Shown piece by piece: positions 1-13,300 of a DNA stretch of 64,000 nt (position 1 is the stretch's first letter; every line of letters starts with the position of its first letter). This stretch comes from Erythrocercus mccallii (lineage: Eukaryota > Chordata > Aves > Passeriformes > Dicruridae): positions 186,001 through 250,000 of the forward strand of contig VZRG01000166.1 of NCBI GenBank assembly GCA_013397435.1, written 5' to 3'. The translations under genes were made by a program, and so were the position numbers. The notes under the pieces were generated by a model, which worked only from the letters and a program-made list of their open reading frames with translations, had not been told where the DNA came from and did not search any database.

Positions 1-640
1 ACCTGGACGGACTGGAGAGATGGAGAGAGGAACCCTCTGAAATTCAGCAAAGAGAAGTTCAGGGTCCTGCACCTGAGGAAGAATAAACCCATGGACCAGC
101 ACAGGCTGGGGGCTCAGCAGGTGGAAAGCAGCTCTATGGAGAGGAACCTGGGAGTCGTGGTGTACAACAAGCTCTCCATGAGCCAGCAGTGCCCTCATGG
201 CCAAGGAGGCCCATTAGGGAGAGCTCTGCCAGCAGGTCAGGGGAGGTGATTCTGCCCCTCTACTCTGCCCTGGTGAGGCATATCTGGAGTGCTGTGTCCA
301 CTTCTGAGATCCTCAGTGAAAGAGAGATGTGGAGCTCCTGGAGCAGGTCCCGCGGAGGGCAATAAAGATGATTGAGGGACTGGAGGATCTCATATGAGGA
401 GAGGCTGAAGGAGCTGAGCCTCTTCAGCTTCAGGAAGAGATGACTGAGAGAGAACCTCATCCATATCTGTCAGTACCTGAAGGGAGGTGTCACAAGATGG
501 ATTGGGTTCTGCTCCATGGTGCTGAGAGGTAGGACATGAAGCAATGGGCAGAAATTGATGCCCAGAAAGTTCCATATGAACTTTTTAAGTTATCTTGAAC
601 TCTCTGTGAGTAGTAGAAGGTTCAGGAACATGACTGCATT
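1..640 (+). mobile_element. CR1 LINE fragment, 3' ORF2 region, sense orientation
   Basis: This is a relic of a chicken-repeat-1 (CR1) non-LTR retrotransposon, the dominant interspersed repeat of birds. Blocks recognisable from the 3' part of the CR1 reverse-transcriptase ORF follow one another in the right order: a 'cctggacggactggagagatgg' type start, 'gggtcctgcacctgag' at about 61, 'ggctgggggctcagcag' at about 105, 'gaggaacctgggagtc' at about 140, 'ctctactctgccctggtgagg' type sequence at about 258 and 'gaggagaggctgaaggagctg' type sequence at about 396. Similarity fades after about 600 ('agttccatatgaac'). The 5' side is cut by the window edge and the CR1 3' tail is missing. Several indels and in-frame stops show that it is dead, so small open frames here are not genes. 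The assignment is from remembered family sequence, without an alignment. Confidence 0.9.
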
Positions 641-2187
641 GCAGTTACATGTAAGTACATTGCCAAAGGTTTTATCTGTTCAGATATAATAGGCCCAGAG
701 GGACCATTTTAATCTTGGTGAAAAGGGGAGAAAGAAATTGTAGCAAACAATTTTTCTTATTTTACATGATTAGAGTTTTCTTTCTTTACTCTCCTGTTTC
801 GTTGCTTTAGGGATCAAGATTCGAGAATCAAGATGAGACACTCTCAGTAAATGAGCCTGCATATGATAATTCCCTGTTGTCCAACTTGTTGCAAAGAACC
901 TGGCACTTTAGATGAAAATTAAAACCCTAATGTTTCATTTTAGATCTTTAACTCAGTACATGTTTCTCAATATACTCTTTTTTTATACTGCTTGTACTAA
1001 TGGCACTTCAAAAAAATGGATAACTTGATTTTATTTTGATTTATTATTGATTGTCTGATATAACCTTATCTAGACATTTATATTCCATCGCTTTACACCA
1101 CCCTGATTCTTTATTGTCTAGCTCGAGTGTAACTTGGAAAGGACAACAAGGCCATATTGGCAGGAGATAAATAATGAAGGAAGAAGTCAGACCTTAATTT
1201 GGTATTTTCCTAAGGGATTATATTAAATTACTGGAGTAGGACTTCAGATACTTATGGAGTCATTCCATTTGCAGGGGTAGGCCATCTTTGATAGCATATT
1301 TTAAATATATATGTGTGTATGGTTCTTTATTATAGTAACCAGTCAAAAACCTGAATAATTAGAAATTGAAATTACAAATTGGCTTCATTGATTGTTGATT
1401 TGAGAAGATTTTCTTGCCTCACTGAAGTTATACTATCTTCTGAACAATCAGCTCTAAAACTGGATTTGTGAAATCATGGATCATTTTTAAATGTTAAAGA
1501 TCTCCAGCAGTTTCCAAATCTCTTCATGGATTGGAAGACAAGTTGAATTTTACGTAAAACTACTCTACTTTTCCTTAAAACAGATTATCTAAAAGACAGT
1601 AGAAGCCTACCAGACTCTGAAATTAATTTTTGTTAGAGCAAAGCTTATTCAGACTGAGGCAATTTTTTTATAGAAAGGAAATTTTGACCTCCTGAGATAG
1701 AAATACTCCAAAGACCTGAAAAGAAATCTCTCCCCCATACCCATGGTCTTGAAAGGAGAGCTGGGCAGAGCAGCCTTGCTTCCTGGCCTCTCAACTTCGT
1801 AAAACTTTTTGCATCAAATATGAGCAGTGAAGTGTCCTGGGCTCCTGTCCTCCTAGAGCATTCCTCAGCTCAGCAAAAGCCAAGACCTTCCAGGAAGTTG
1901 TTTCACCCTGCCACCAGTGTCCTGAGACTATAAACACCTCCCTTCATTTTGGCTGGGGTCAAGGCTCTTGTAGCAGAACATCCTGTACAGTAGAAAAACA
2001 GGTGAAACAGATCTGCTGTCCCTCTGAATGGCTTCAGGTTCACTATTTCAAAAAAAAAAAAAAGTTCCATCAGACTTTCTTGTTCTGCATGATATAGGTG
2101 GGCAAGCTCTGCCTTTGCACCAAGCTCCACAAGTGTAAGAGCACAGCTTTGGAGATTCTGGGGCTGCTTGTTTGGTGCTGAGAACAG
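641..2187. other. Non-coding spacer between two CR1 copies
   Basis: AT-rich unique sequence in which I see no gene. It contains a run of 14 A at 2050-2063. A somewhat more GC-rich patch at about 1720-1900 has no splice-bounded open frame that I can defend. The short minus-strand open frames at 1903-2230 overlap the A-run and the start of the neighbouring CR1 and look like chance. Confidence 0.6.
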
Positions 2188-2468
2188 CATCATTTCTGTT
2201 GGAAAAGACCTCTAAGATCAGCAAGCCCAACCATTAACCCAGCACTGCCAACACACCACTAAACCATGTCCCTAAGTGCCACACCTCCTTGACTTTTATA
2301 TCGCTCCAGGAATGGTGACACCACCACTTCCCTGGGCAGCTTGTCCCAGTGCTTGACAACCCTTTTAGGGAACAAATTTTTTTCTAATATCTAACTTAAC
2401 CCTGCCCTGGTGCAACTTGAGACCATTTCCTCTTGTCCTGTCACTTTTCACTTGAGAGAAGAAATGCT
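2188..2468 (-). mobile_element. CR1 LINE 3' end, antisense orientation
   Basis: Read on the + strand this is the reverse complement of the common avian CR1 3' end. The order is 'ttggaaaagacctctaagat' (2200), 'cccaaccattaaccc' (about 2227), 'ccactaaaccatgtcccta' (about 2256), 'cttccctgggcagcttgtcc' (about 2326), 'gcttgacaacccttttaggg' (about 2351) and 'ccatttcctcttgtcctgtc' (about 2424). The element therefore runs on the minus strand, with its 3' end near 2188 and a 5'-truncated end near 2468. Severe 5' truncation is typical of CR1. It looks less decayed than the copies near 26.0 and 47.5 kb, so it is probably younger. It is non-autonomous and non-coding. Confidence 0.92.
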
Positions 2469-2873
2469 AAGGTTTCAGAGGTGATCCTCACAAAATGCAG
2501 CAGCAGTCTATTACACTGAATTTTGTGAAATGTGGTTGCTGGAGGAGCATTTATTTTGTCAGGGAAAACCCACACTCAAAGTAAGCCTCAGAGAGGAAGG
2601 ATTTGCACAGCTAAAATAAAAAGTTTTCTAGTCTTTTGAGCTGAACCTATCATGATGATTTTAGATTTAATTCCAGTAATTTCTATTACATATGTTTTTC
2701 CTGGAAGGAAATGCAGGAAATTGCATTGTTCCAAAAATTACTTTCTTAAATACTTCAGTTGTCTTTCCTGGTGAACAAAATTAATCTGCATCCAGAAATG
2801 AGTATGTTTTGCTGTAGCAAATCAACACAAATAAAGCACCGTATTATGAAGCTGCATTGGTTATTTCACATAT

Positions 2874-2913
2874 GAAAATATTGAAAATATTCTCCTAATG
2901 AAAATATTCTCCT
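2874..2913 (+). repeat. Short imperfect tandem repeat, 17-bp unit
   Basis: The unit 'gaaaatattctcctaat' (2883-2899) is followed directly by a second, partial copy 'gaaaatattctcct' (2900-2913). A 9-bp partial copy 'gaaaatatt' precedes it (2874-2882). This looks like slippage duplication with no evident function. Confidence 0.85.
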
Positions 2914-5147
2914 GTTTGGTGTTGGGGTGGGTTTTGTTTGCTTTTACTTTTTTTTCCCTGTAAGTTCATTAAAAATACTTACTCTGAATTGAAAATGATA
3001 CCTATAATCAAGTTTTAAGTATGAATGTCATGTATTTAATTTATATTTAACATTTGCAAATACAGTCCTAAGGGAAGAATTAGTGTTGACATAATTTTCA
3101 TTTACCTGAGTGCTTATGCTGGGTCAGGAAGACTTCTCTTTCCTCATATCTCATTAGTGTGTATAGCTAGATAAGTCAGAGGTGTATTTTTTAAATATCT
3201 TTTTATTTGCAACTTGCCAAAAGGGCTTTTATAATGTTTTGTGTGTGCTGTGTCTCACAGATTTCTGCTAAGCCATACTTATTATGAAAGCACAAAGCTG
3301 AGATGGGTTTTTTTGCTCATTTTCAAGATCCTGATTCTGAGATTTCAGCTTGAAGAGTAAAAGACAATCACATTTTTCATTTTGCACATCAACAATAAGG
3401 ATCCAGGAGGCTGTTTGTGCCTTAATATCCATACAGCTCTACTGCCATCATGCTCTGTGCTTGTTGGCATCTGTGTGGATTCACTGCCTCCTAAATAGGC
3501 TCCGCTATGTACTTAATCATGAGTTTGGTCTATTGTTTTTTGCTGAATCAAACCCTTATCTAGGGTACTCTCTGATTTTTAGCAATGACAAAACTGGAAG
3601 GTTGGGCTTAACATACGACCTTGGTGCCCCATACTTTTATGCTTTCTGGTCTCTAGAGTGGAAATAGTGAATTCTTATTTATCCCCTGATGTTCCTCATA
3701 CAAGGCAGGGCCTCAAAGCTGAAACCAAACAAGGTGGTGGCTAATTAGGGAGTGTAATACTGCTAGCAAAAAATACCCCAATAAATCTCCAGTCCAGAAA
3801 ACAATGAAACCAACCATCAAAAAGCAATCAAGATCGTGAAGCAATAGTATAACTGAAAAGCTACATCCATACAGAGTTCAGACTCTGTGGCACAGTGGGT
3901 CTGTTTCAGACAAACTTTTATCAGGTAAATATATGTTGATTTAGGAGTTGATGTGGCTGTAAATAACTCCTTGAAGCTCTTGAGCTAACTTTCAAGCTGG
4001 AAGTATCTCTGAATGCAGCACAGTTTGCAGAACAGCCCTGCTGGGCCTCAGCAGAGGTCTTCCTCACACCTCTCTGCCAGAGGAAAGAGCATTCACTCTT
4101 CTTCCTGCTGAGGCAAAGTGAAGGAGAAGAAAGGGTCTTGAATCTCTTAGTAGCTGTCGCCTTGGAGATTAAAATCTGTCTCTTTGATGTAAATGGATAA
4201 ATTCCCATGACTCCCACATGAACAGGAAGGTGGAACAAGGGACAATGCTATCCTTTGCTTACTCTGCCTGGCCCATTTGGTGGAGGATTTCTTTCTCTTG
4301 AATAGCTTGGCAGAAGTTGTTCGGGAGCAAAGGCTGGTGGTTAGGAGACTCTCCTGGGAAATGAGGCTTCTGAATGTCTGTGTGCTTAGGAACCTGTTGA
4401 ATCCAGCACCCTCACCTGCCGAGTCCTGTAAGCCTTAAGCTGCTGTGTGAAAGGTGCAGATTCCCACCCAGCCTTTTAAAAGACAGTGAGCAAGTCTGCA
4501 TTTTCTAAGGAACCTCTTCTTGTCAGTGTGCCCTGGGTATTATTCCATAATGATTAATGTTTGGGATGCCTTGGGGGGCCTAAGCATTCCTTTGCCAAAT
4601 TTCTAGATCCTATCTTGGGAGTGATGTGAGAAATAGGCTTTGAGCTATTTAGACGGGGCAATTCTAAGCATGTACAAAGCAAACACCTAGGAAACTTTCA
4701 GGTCAAATCAGGAGGAGAGCAGTAAGTTTAAACACCTTCTGGAGTATGGAAATACAGCTAAGAAGTATTTTGGATTTCAGTTTGAACATCTGGGCCTCAC
4801 ATCTGTGTCAATGTTCTAGAAACTTGTGTTGTTTGCTGAATGTGGCTAATGGACACTGGAGACTCTTGTATTACTCTAGACAAACACAGGAAGAAAAATG
4901 TTAGCAAGTATGAAGATATCTAGGATTTAATTTTCAATTTGAGATGTTTTAATGTTTTTGCTATTTTATTGTGGAAGATGTCTATATGTGAGTCGTTACT
5001 GGGTTTTTGATGGACTCTTTATTCTTTTAATAGTTTGCAAACTCATTTTTCTCCTTAATAATTCAACGCTGTCTTCTCTAAACCAAACTTGAACTGACTC
5101 AGAAGTTAAATATTGAAAAATAGGAGCTGAAGAGTTATGCCATCAGG

Positions 5148-5167
5148 AGTTCTTAGAAGTTCTTAGA
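5148..5167 (+). repeat. 10-bp direct tandem duplication
   Basis: The decamer 'agttcttaga' occurs twice head to tail at 5148-5157 and 5158-5167. It is a minimal tandem duplication with no other structure around it. Confidence 0.85.
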
Positions 5168-7372
5168 AAGGTAAAACATTTGGTATTCTCATGTAGCCAC
5201 GTTAGAAAATTAATCAGAAGATGCATAAGATTTCTTCTAAGTTGACTTTTATCAGTGTTTTTGTAACTACTGCTTTGCAATGAGAAGTTTTACAGAATTT
5301 TGCATATTACAGGGAAAGCAATAGTAAGATCTTAGGATAGCTAAGAAGAAGATTGCCCATCAGAACACTTCCATTTTTTTGGATCAGCACTGACACCTCA
5401 GACACAAGCAGAGTGATTTTAAATTCAATCTGGTTATCATTTCAGAAGCTATTTCCCATAGATTCACACCCATTCACATGAACTCACTGCATGAAAGCTC
5501 TTACCTTTGAAAGCAAAGTTCAAAACCGAGTATGCTTTCCTGACTGGAATTATTTGCAGCTCAGTTTCCCCTGGTTGGGAGATATATTATCGCATTCTTG
5601 TCTAGTTCCCACCGTTATAAAAGTATCTAAAGAGCTTTGTTTTTAGAAGTTTATGGGCTTTTTTTCTCTTTTCACCTTAATGTTCCTGTCTTTGGTCAGT
5701 GGAAATCAGGTGCTATTTATTCAATTTCTGTAACACCCATTTCATGGGAATCTGAGTGTCATTAGCTCTCCCCATGGCTTTTGAAAAACAAATCTATTCT
5801 GATTTGGGATTGCCAAATGAGACTGTCTGGGGTCAGACATAAAGGAAGCAGGAAGAGAGCAACAGTGAACAAGGAAACATTAGTATGAAAACAATTTTAC
5901 TTCTATGAATCATAGAGCCTTTGGTGAAATTAATTAAACAAGGTCCTGGGCACATTCAGAGAAGGAGCTGAAAGGTAAAATACCTCTATGAAGGTGAAAT
6001 AAGTTCATAGTACTATTTGAAGTGCTCTCAAGAATATTCCATACACAAGGAAAAGGGGAAAAAAATTGAAAGTTAGGGTTTGTGGGTAGACACAGCATAT
6101 TTTATTTTACTGTTGCACAAGAGGAAAGCAGTTGTACTTCTAAGCACATTAACCTGACATCAGAGAATAGAAAGACAAACTTTTGGGACTCATGGGCGGG
6201 AAGAACGACCTGGTACCAGAAGGTTTTCTGGTTTTGCCACAGCGTCAGAGGCAGGAAAAGAGTCTTTGCTACAACCTTTGGGTAGCTCTTGTATGCTTAG
6301 AGCAGGACTGCTGCAGCAAATCCCATGCAAACATGGACAGAACTTCCCTCCTTTTCAGTCTCAGCTGTATTTTTAGTTCTGTACCCACAATTTTGAAAAA
6401 GATGTTCACCAACAAATGTACACCCCTGAATTTCGTGAAATGAAGATTAATGAAGAAATGTAGATTAATGTAGAAAAATCAAATTAAATCTATACAGTTA
6501 CAGCCATGTGCAAATTTGACAATGTATACATTTTTTTTTAACAAAAACCCCAATATAATTATGCTTTCTGACTGCAATCAGGTTTTCTTTTTCTATTCTA
6601 AAATTTTTTCTCTTGTTGTAATGTTGTAGCTTTTTCCCCTGGTTTCTACACAGGTTTCTAGTCTTTGCAGTATAAAATAGGAAAATAGGCTTGAGTTTTC
6701 CTCTGCATCTACTTTGTTTCTTCTGGATTTTTTTCTTTTCCTTTTGGCCCCTATACAAATCTACACAAATCTCATTTGAGCCAGAACTTTTTTTTTTCTC
6801 TTTTATCTGTATGTGTTCTTGCCAATTTTTGATGAGTACATTGCGGCTTACTATTAAAATGAAGAACAAACAAAATCATGTCCTAAAACATCCTGTTCTG
6901 GCCTGTGCAGGTTTGCATGTAAATTTTAAGCATTTAGGAATCTTTCTTCGTGATCTAAATATGTTGCTGTAGCTAATGGAGAATGTTGTTACTTTGCATT
7001 CAGTAAAAGAACCATAGAACAGTCCCATATTTTGACATGTTCAGGGAAATGGGGGAAAAAAGTCAGTATTTGAACAAGGATGGCATGAATGATTATGACA
7101 CAGGCATTTGTTTCATTGCTGCCTGATAGGCAGGAAAGGGGGGAAAAAAGACAGGCATTGGAGTGATGAAGGGACAAAGCATAAATAGAATGTGGTTTGC
7201 TAGCAGATGAACTCTCTAATACCTAATTCTCTAGTGGTGTAAGACAATGGGACAGTGTTGTCTTCTGCCTCTGTATCACACACTGACATAAATATTGTAA
7301 AATGCTTGGCATAAGACTGCTTCAATAACATGCTATTAAATAGTATTTTTACTTTCTCAGTGTTTGTTAGTT

Positions 7373-7407
7373 AAAAAAAAAAAACAAACACAACAAACCA
7401 AAACCCT
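7373..7407 (+). repeat. A/C-only low-complexity tract
   Basis: A run of 12 A (7373-7384) is followed by CAAACACAAC-type sequence containing only A and C on the + strand. It is one of several tracts of this kind in the window. It could be a degenerated poly(A) expansion. No retroposon body is recognisable upstream. Confidence 0.8.
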
Positions 7408-10300
7408 TTCAGCTTTTAACTGTTTTACTAGGAAGAAAGAGCATTAAAATAAAATCTAGCAAATTAGACTAAGTTAGAAACTTTCTAGTGCCATTAAAGC
7501 TGAAAGCTTAGTCATTAAACCTCAATAACTATATATGAAACACTTGGATTTGATGAATTCCTAGCAAAGTATGGTCCTCAAGGTGTGGTGTTTCTTGGAT
7601 TTTTATTTGATTTTTCTCTAAAGTCAGCGACACTGAATGTCTTGGGGTACTTTTTGTCTGAGGCGCATCCTTGTGGTGTCTCACAGAGCCAGAGGCCTGG
7701 GACTGCTCACAGCTGTTGGTAGAGTGGGTGCAGCTCTTCTCTTGGTGCAGAAGGTGATAAGAGATGAGGAATAGAAGTCATCAAACTTCATTAAACTCTT
7801 CTCAATTTGTTGAGATTAAAGCCTGAATATTTTGGACTTTGTTGTTTGTTGATTGCTTAGTCAGACAGGAGAAAAACTCATTTTTCTTCATCTGACTGTG
7901 GAGTAGCTGTAAGGAGAGCTCTGTCTTTACAAACTTTGCTTCTGTGGCAAGAACATAGGTTCCAATGAGCAGTTGAAAGTCAAATGTCAGAACTTCCTTC
8001 AGGCCCATTTTTGACTGTATGTAATTTACATAAATATTCTGATTTTGTACCAAAACAGTAGGAAGGGATCTCTAGCTATAGGAGAATAAAGTCCATGAAT
8101 GCTTTATTGTTGCATGTGACCAAATGCAAATTGCACAAACTTGAATCCCTCAATCCATTTGCAAAACTGTCACTAGGTAGGTTGCTACAAAATACTGCAG
8201 GCTTTTTGCCTGTGGAAGAATTTTTTCAATTTTTTTCTTTTTTTTTTTTTTTAACTTACAGACTTTTGTATTGCAGAGATGTTTAGAAGCAGGAATTTTA
8301 ATTTTGTTTTGATTTTATGTTTAAATGTTCCCAGATTTGGGGCTGTGCTTGAATAAGAACTATTATATACACATTTCAAATTTTAAATTTTATGTTAACT
8401 CTTGAATCCAAACTTTCTCAAAGTTTTTAGATGGTGGTGGAGTATCTTGGTGTTCTATGCCAGTCACATCTGTAAGTTAGAACAAGGAAATGAAAATTGC
8501 AAGGAATGATTTTCAGGAAATTTCCTAGCAATTATTTTCTGCTTCTCCCCACCCCTCCTACCCCCAGCCAGTCTGTAGGATCAAGATCTATTTGATTTTC
8601 ACTGTTTTAAAAAACTCATGTCAGGCACTGGGGGAAAAGTGCATGTGGAGAATTTCACTGCATACCAATTTTAAGACAAAGATAAATGTAGTATTTTTTC
8701 TTTTGAAGGCAATAAGTTTGAAATCTGAATCATCCACTGTCAGTAAACGGGACAAAACCAGGACAAATGATGGAATCAAAGCCCAACATCCTTAGCACAA
8801 CCTTGAAACAAATAAACCTGAAAGGGTGCCAGCATGCATGTACTTGCAGGAGACTGCAGCACCCTTGTTCCTATTCCTCGTGTTGAAAACTTCCAGCTGT
8901 GTGAAGTATTTAAACTGGGCTAATAGAAGCCTACTGCTAAGCTGGACAGTGAGAATAATACTATCAGTTACACATTTAAAGAGAGTTGAGTAAAGTCAGG
9001 AGTAAAACACGGTTTTAAAAATGTTTAATTACGTTTAAAAAGAAGTCTTTCAAGTTTTGGAAGATGTTTGACAAAAAGCCCTAAATCTTCTCTTCAGCAC
9101 CTTTCTCTGCTTTCTCCTAAAGACAGTCTTTATCAACGAACTTACCAGCACTTCAGATTTTCTCTTTTAAGTATCTATTGGCTATTTCTTATACCAGCAG
9201 CAGTCCTTGAAGTTTTGGGGTGCTGCTCTAAAAGTCTGTGTTTATAGCCAAACCCCTTTCAGAGACCTAAGCATGTAATGAGATTTTAATGTAAACTCAG
9301 AGATGGATATTGAGAGTCCTCTTTCAATTCCATTCAAAGTTTTAAATTCCCTTTATTTCCTTTCATCCTTCGAAGAAAGGCATTTATTGATAGATTTTTT
9401 AAGGTAGTACCCTACTGATTTGGCAGTTTATTTTTATTGCACCTGAGTGCAGGAAGCATGGAAATTTTTAAGATTCTGTTTGATGGCTAGTCTTAGTCTC
9501 AAACAACCTACTAGATTTCAATGACTCCTGTGAGCATCAATATGTAATCATTTATATATTTATATTTATCTCTCCATCTTAGCTTGTGTTTGCATATGTG
9601 TTCCTATCTCTCTATATGTTCACTGAGAGATAAATCTTTATATATATAGATATATGTATGTATTACAATAGTTTTTGAATCTGTATTAGGTTTCAAATCA
9701 GCACAAGAGTGTACAATTTCAGTAAGCCAGCAAAATGTTTTGCTGAAAGCATGTTTTACCTTTCAAACATTTCATTTTTATTGAACACAATATTTTGGGG
9801 GTCTTAAATTTCAAATTAAAAAAATCATTTCAAACATACAAAAGAGATTATTTTGTTTTGAAACTGTCAAAACAGATCACTTCAGCAACTTTAGGAACAC
9901 TTTTCTGAAGAAGACATTAATTCAAACTGTCTTTTCCTCCTTTAATTTCACTCAGCTGATGTTTTCTAGCAAAATAAATGAAGATAAGAATAAATCATGA
10001 ATGGGTGGCTTTTCAGAGAGAGCTCTGCAGTATTTTGTTAACTAATGGGCAAAATTGTATATAAAGATGATTTATAATTGTCAAATAAGTTGGAGTGGCT
10101 ATTTTAACTGCAATATGAGACATTATTGAAGATACAAAATGAAAAACACACATCCAGTTTAGATAAATATTCATAGTTTAAGAGATTTAAACAAAACTAA
10201 TACCCAGAAATGGATACATAATCAATATAATATACTTTTACAGTTAAACCATTTTGGGCTATGGAAAATGTAAATATAACTATCAAATTTTTTGTGGTAA
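7408..10300. other. Non-coding unique sequence
   Basis: AT-rich DNA with no supportable gene. It contains a T15 run at 8238-8252 and a T/A-rich patch with short TATA alternation at about 9541-9662. The open frames of 60-85 codons have no coding signature. Confidence 0.6.
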
Positions 10301-10320
10301 GTTCCAGTCATGACTGGAAC
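10301..10320. repeat. Perfect 20-bp palindrome
   Basis: The half-site 'gttccagtca' is followed with no spacer by its exact reverse complement 'tgactggaac', and the symmetry stops at both outer bases. The site lies in AT-rich DNA. A zero-spacer palindrome of this length could bind a dimeric protein or extrude as a hairpin, or be chance. It is too short and loopless to be a microRNA precursor. Confidence 0.95.
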
Positions 10321-13300
10321 ATTATAACTGTATTTATGTGGTGAGGTCTTGGTAAAAAATAAAATATATATTGTACAGTAATGTCTAAATTAGTTCCAAA
10401 ATGTGGGGAGTGTTTTTTTATTTATGCAGATGCTTAAAGATATGTTGGGCCTGTGCAGTGGAAATAGGGTTATAATGATAGTTGGGAATGTTTCAGGATG
10501 AAAAGGGTCAAGTGATGGGAGCCTCCCCACACACCCCAAGAGTCTTTATGTTGTCACTATCAAATTAAATAAGGGTATTTAGGACAATGGTATGATTAGG
10601 GAAGGAGAGTGGTTTTATTCTTTTGCTATGGGGCACTAACAGTACATATTTTTTTAATGTTATTTCACATAATTATTCATTGGAAACATGCAAAATGTAT
10701 GAGTGATCTCAGCAGAAACTGTGAAATGGATCTCTCTGTAGCAGAGAGTTCGTCTCTGCTCCTCTTCTGATGAATGCTTTAGAAACATTTTGCACAACCT
10801 GTGAGTAGAAAGACAGAATAATGACTGTAATTAGAATATCACAAGCTGGACCCAGACTCAGCAGCATCTTATAGAGACCTTTTTTGGTAGTTGTCTGGTT
10901 TTAATCTTTACATAATCATAAGGGCTGTATATCTCACTTTACCTCCTTATTTAACACAACAGTATATTTAAAATAAACATTACTTTCCCTCTCAATAAGT
11001 ACTTTCCAGAGGCTTTTTTTTTTTGCACTGCAATAAGCACATGCTAAAACATTACCATTAGTTCCATTTTTCCAGTGTTTTGGCTTTGGGGTTTATTAAC
11101 CAAAAGCCTTTTAATCAAAACGCTTAACTGCTTTCCAGTTTTGCCAGGCAGCTTTTCTGGTAGGTCCTGTTGTTTTCCCTGAAAGGAGAAAAAATAAGTA
11201 ATAAAATTTAGTTTCTTTAATGCAACCCTGCTTATTTACAAAGATTGTCTAATGTCTGGTTCCTGTAAGCAATGGAAGAATCACAAAAGCAAAAAAAATA
11301 TTTCATTGTTTCCAGTGTCAAGGCTCTTTAAACTTGCAAATGTATTCCAAACATTCTCCAACTCCAAAATGTACTCTCCAGACTTCTCTTACAAAAATAT
11401 TCTTTGATCTCTCTGAAAAATAAGTTGGAGTATTTCTTGCTTCATGGTACTCCTCTGACCTCCTGAAACAGATGCTTGGGTGAGTTATGTCAGGCAGCAA
11501 AGAAAGATCCCGAGGCCGGTGCCAGGTTTGATGCCCTCTTCCCCTCTAAGCTGACAGTGACAATGGCCCAGCGGGAGAGTGGGAAGGCACTGCCCTCCCC
11601 AAGCTGTTGGAATGCTGGGAAACAGCAAAAGGGAGCAGGCACGTGAGGGACTGTGAGCACTGCCTCATGCTCTCTGCCCTTAGCGCTCTGCTTTCACTCA
11701 TTCCCAGACAGATCTTGGTAATTCAAGATGAATTTTCCATAGATTGTTTCTTCATCACATTAGATTTTATTTTTTCAGGTTTCTACAAAAATGGGTCATT
11801 AACTTCCATGAAATTTGGTTGAGAGTAGGTGGTTTTGGCAGTGTTTATTTTTTTGATTTGTTTTTTTTGAGTAGCTATGTATCCTCTGTGGTTTGGAGAT
11901 ATACAGTGATATTTGGTAGTGAAGTGCCTTTGGTTGTGCTCTTGAAATTTACACCGTTTAGGTTAAACTGGAAACAGGGAGGGGGAATTGCCATTTTCAT
12001 ACACGTTAATTAGGTTTTACATCTTCTATTTGTTTGTTTTGATGATAATATTACTAATTTTCAGAAGAATTTGTCAAACATGCCAAAAGACTTCTCCATG
12101 GGAAGATATCATTTGGTGCTAACTTTATTCTGAACTAAGATATAACAGCTGAGATACATAAATGTAGAAACATCTATAACACAGAAATATCAGAAATACT
12201 TCATTTTTTCCAGTTCAGCCCCACAAGTACGTTGATGATATAAGAAGGTAACCAAAGTACAAAAGGAGAGAAGATGTTGTTCATCATGCAGAAAATTTTG
12301 TTTCAAGAAACAATCTTCTGTGGAAACTGATTTGGTGTGTGCTCCCATGCCTGTGATAAGAAACCTCTCTGCAAAAGAGATTTTTTTCTCTGTTCAGTTT
12401 AGTAGAGATTTTTTACAAGGAAGGATGACTACCCTTTTTCAAAACTGAACTTGAAATGGATATTGAAAGAATTAATTCTGTAACACTTTTTAAGCTGCCT
12501 TGAACATAGTAAAAATAATGTTGTTATTAATAACAAAGAATGTGATGTATTGGTGCAAGAGTGGAATTAAGTGAGAATGAAACTCAGAAGTCTGAGAGCT
12601 GCTTCAGAGAAGTCAAAGAAATAATGACAATCCATCTAAAATTAATTCCTACACTTTTCAGGCCCCCTTGCTATTTCCTTACCTTTTAACTGAGCAGATG
12701 AACCAAGAACTAGCCTTACTAAGAAATTTCAGACATCTGCTTCCACTTTAAATACCTCTCTTGTTTCCTACTTTCATCAGCTTTCTTAGAGAGAAGAATT
12801 TCTCTCAGCCGGTGTTGTGATTTACGTGAAATAACCAATATCAGCATGTGATAATCTGCAGTGTGATAGACTGACAAATACAAACTAGACCAAGCATAAG
12901 ATGGATCTCTTGTTTCTATAAATATTTTATGCTTTCTCAAAGTACTTAACTTTATGAAGGCCTTGGAGAAATACGCCTGCAAATATAGCACTTTGCTTTG
13001 CTCAATTCCAATTACCTTTGAAAATGTAAAAATTTCTCTGGCATATGAACTGTCACATGTTTTGTCTGTGGAAACATGATCCCTGAATTCTGCTTTTTGT
13101 AGGGCTTTAATTCTCAATTTTAACTCCTTAGAAGAAGCTACAGTTAAGCTAATATTAATCAAAACCAGAGATGTTTTTCATAAAGTTGCCTCTAAGGTAT
13201 TTATGTCATCGTAAATATTGGGGAGAAGGTTGTGCAGGAGTGGGAGAGCAGCTTGGCTAAGGGGTTAATCTTATCTTTAGTCAGTTTCAATCAAGACATG

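Larger units (their letters stand above)
2469..7372. other. Non-coding unique sequence
   Basis: No gene is supported. The stretch is AT-rich and includes two very small tandem duplications, listed separately at 2874 and 5148. A somewhat richer patch at about 4020-4480 has mixed composition and no exon that can be bounded with confidence. The longest open frames here are about 105-123 codons in AT-rich sequence without convincing splice context, including a lysine-rich minus frame at 6498-6869 caused by T-rich sequence. Confidence 0.6.

Noticed and set aside
260..575. Two minus-strand open frames
   Set aside because: They are antisense to the CR1 LINE and have no independent coding evidence.
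12719..13162. 147-codon minus-strand open frame
   Set aside because: No recognisable motif, and AT-rich codon use like its flanks.
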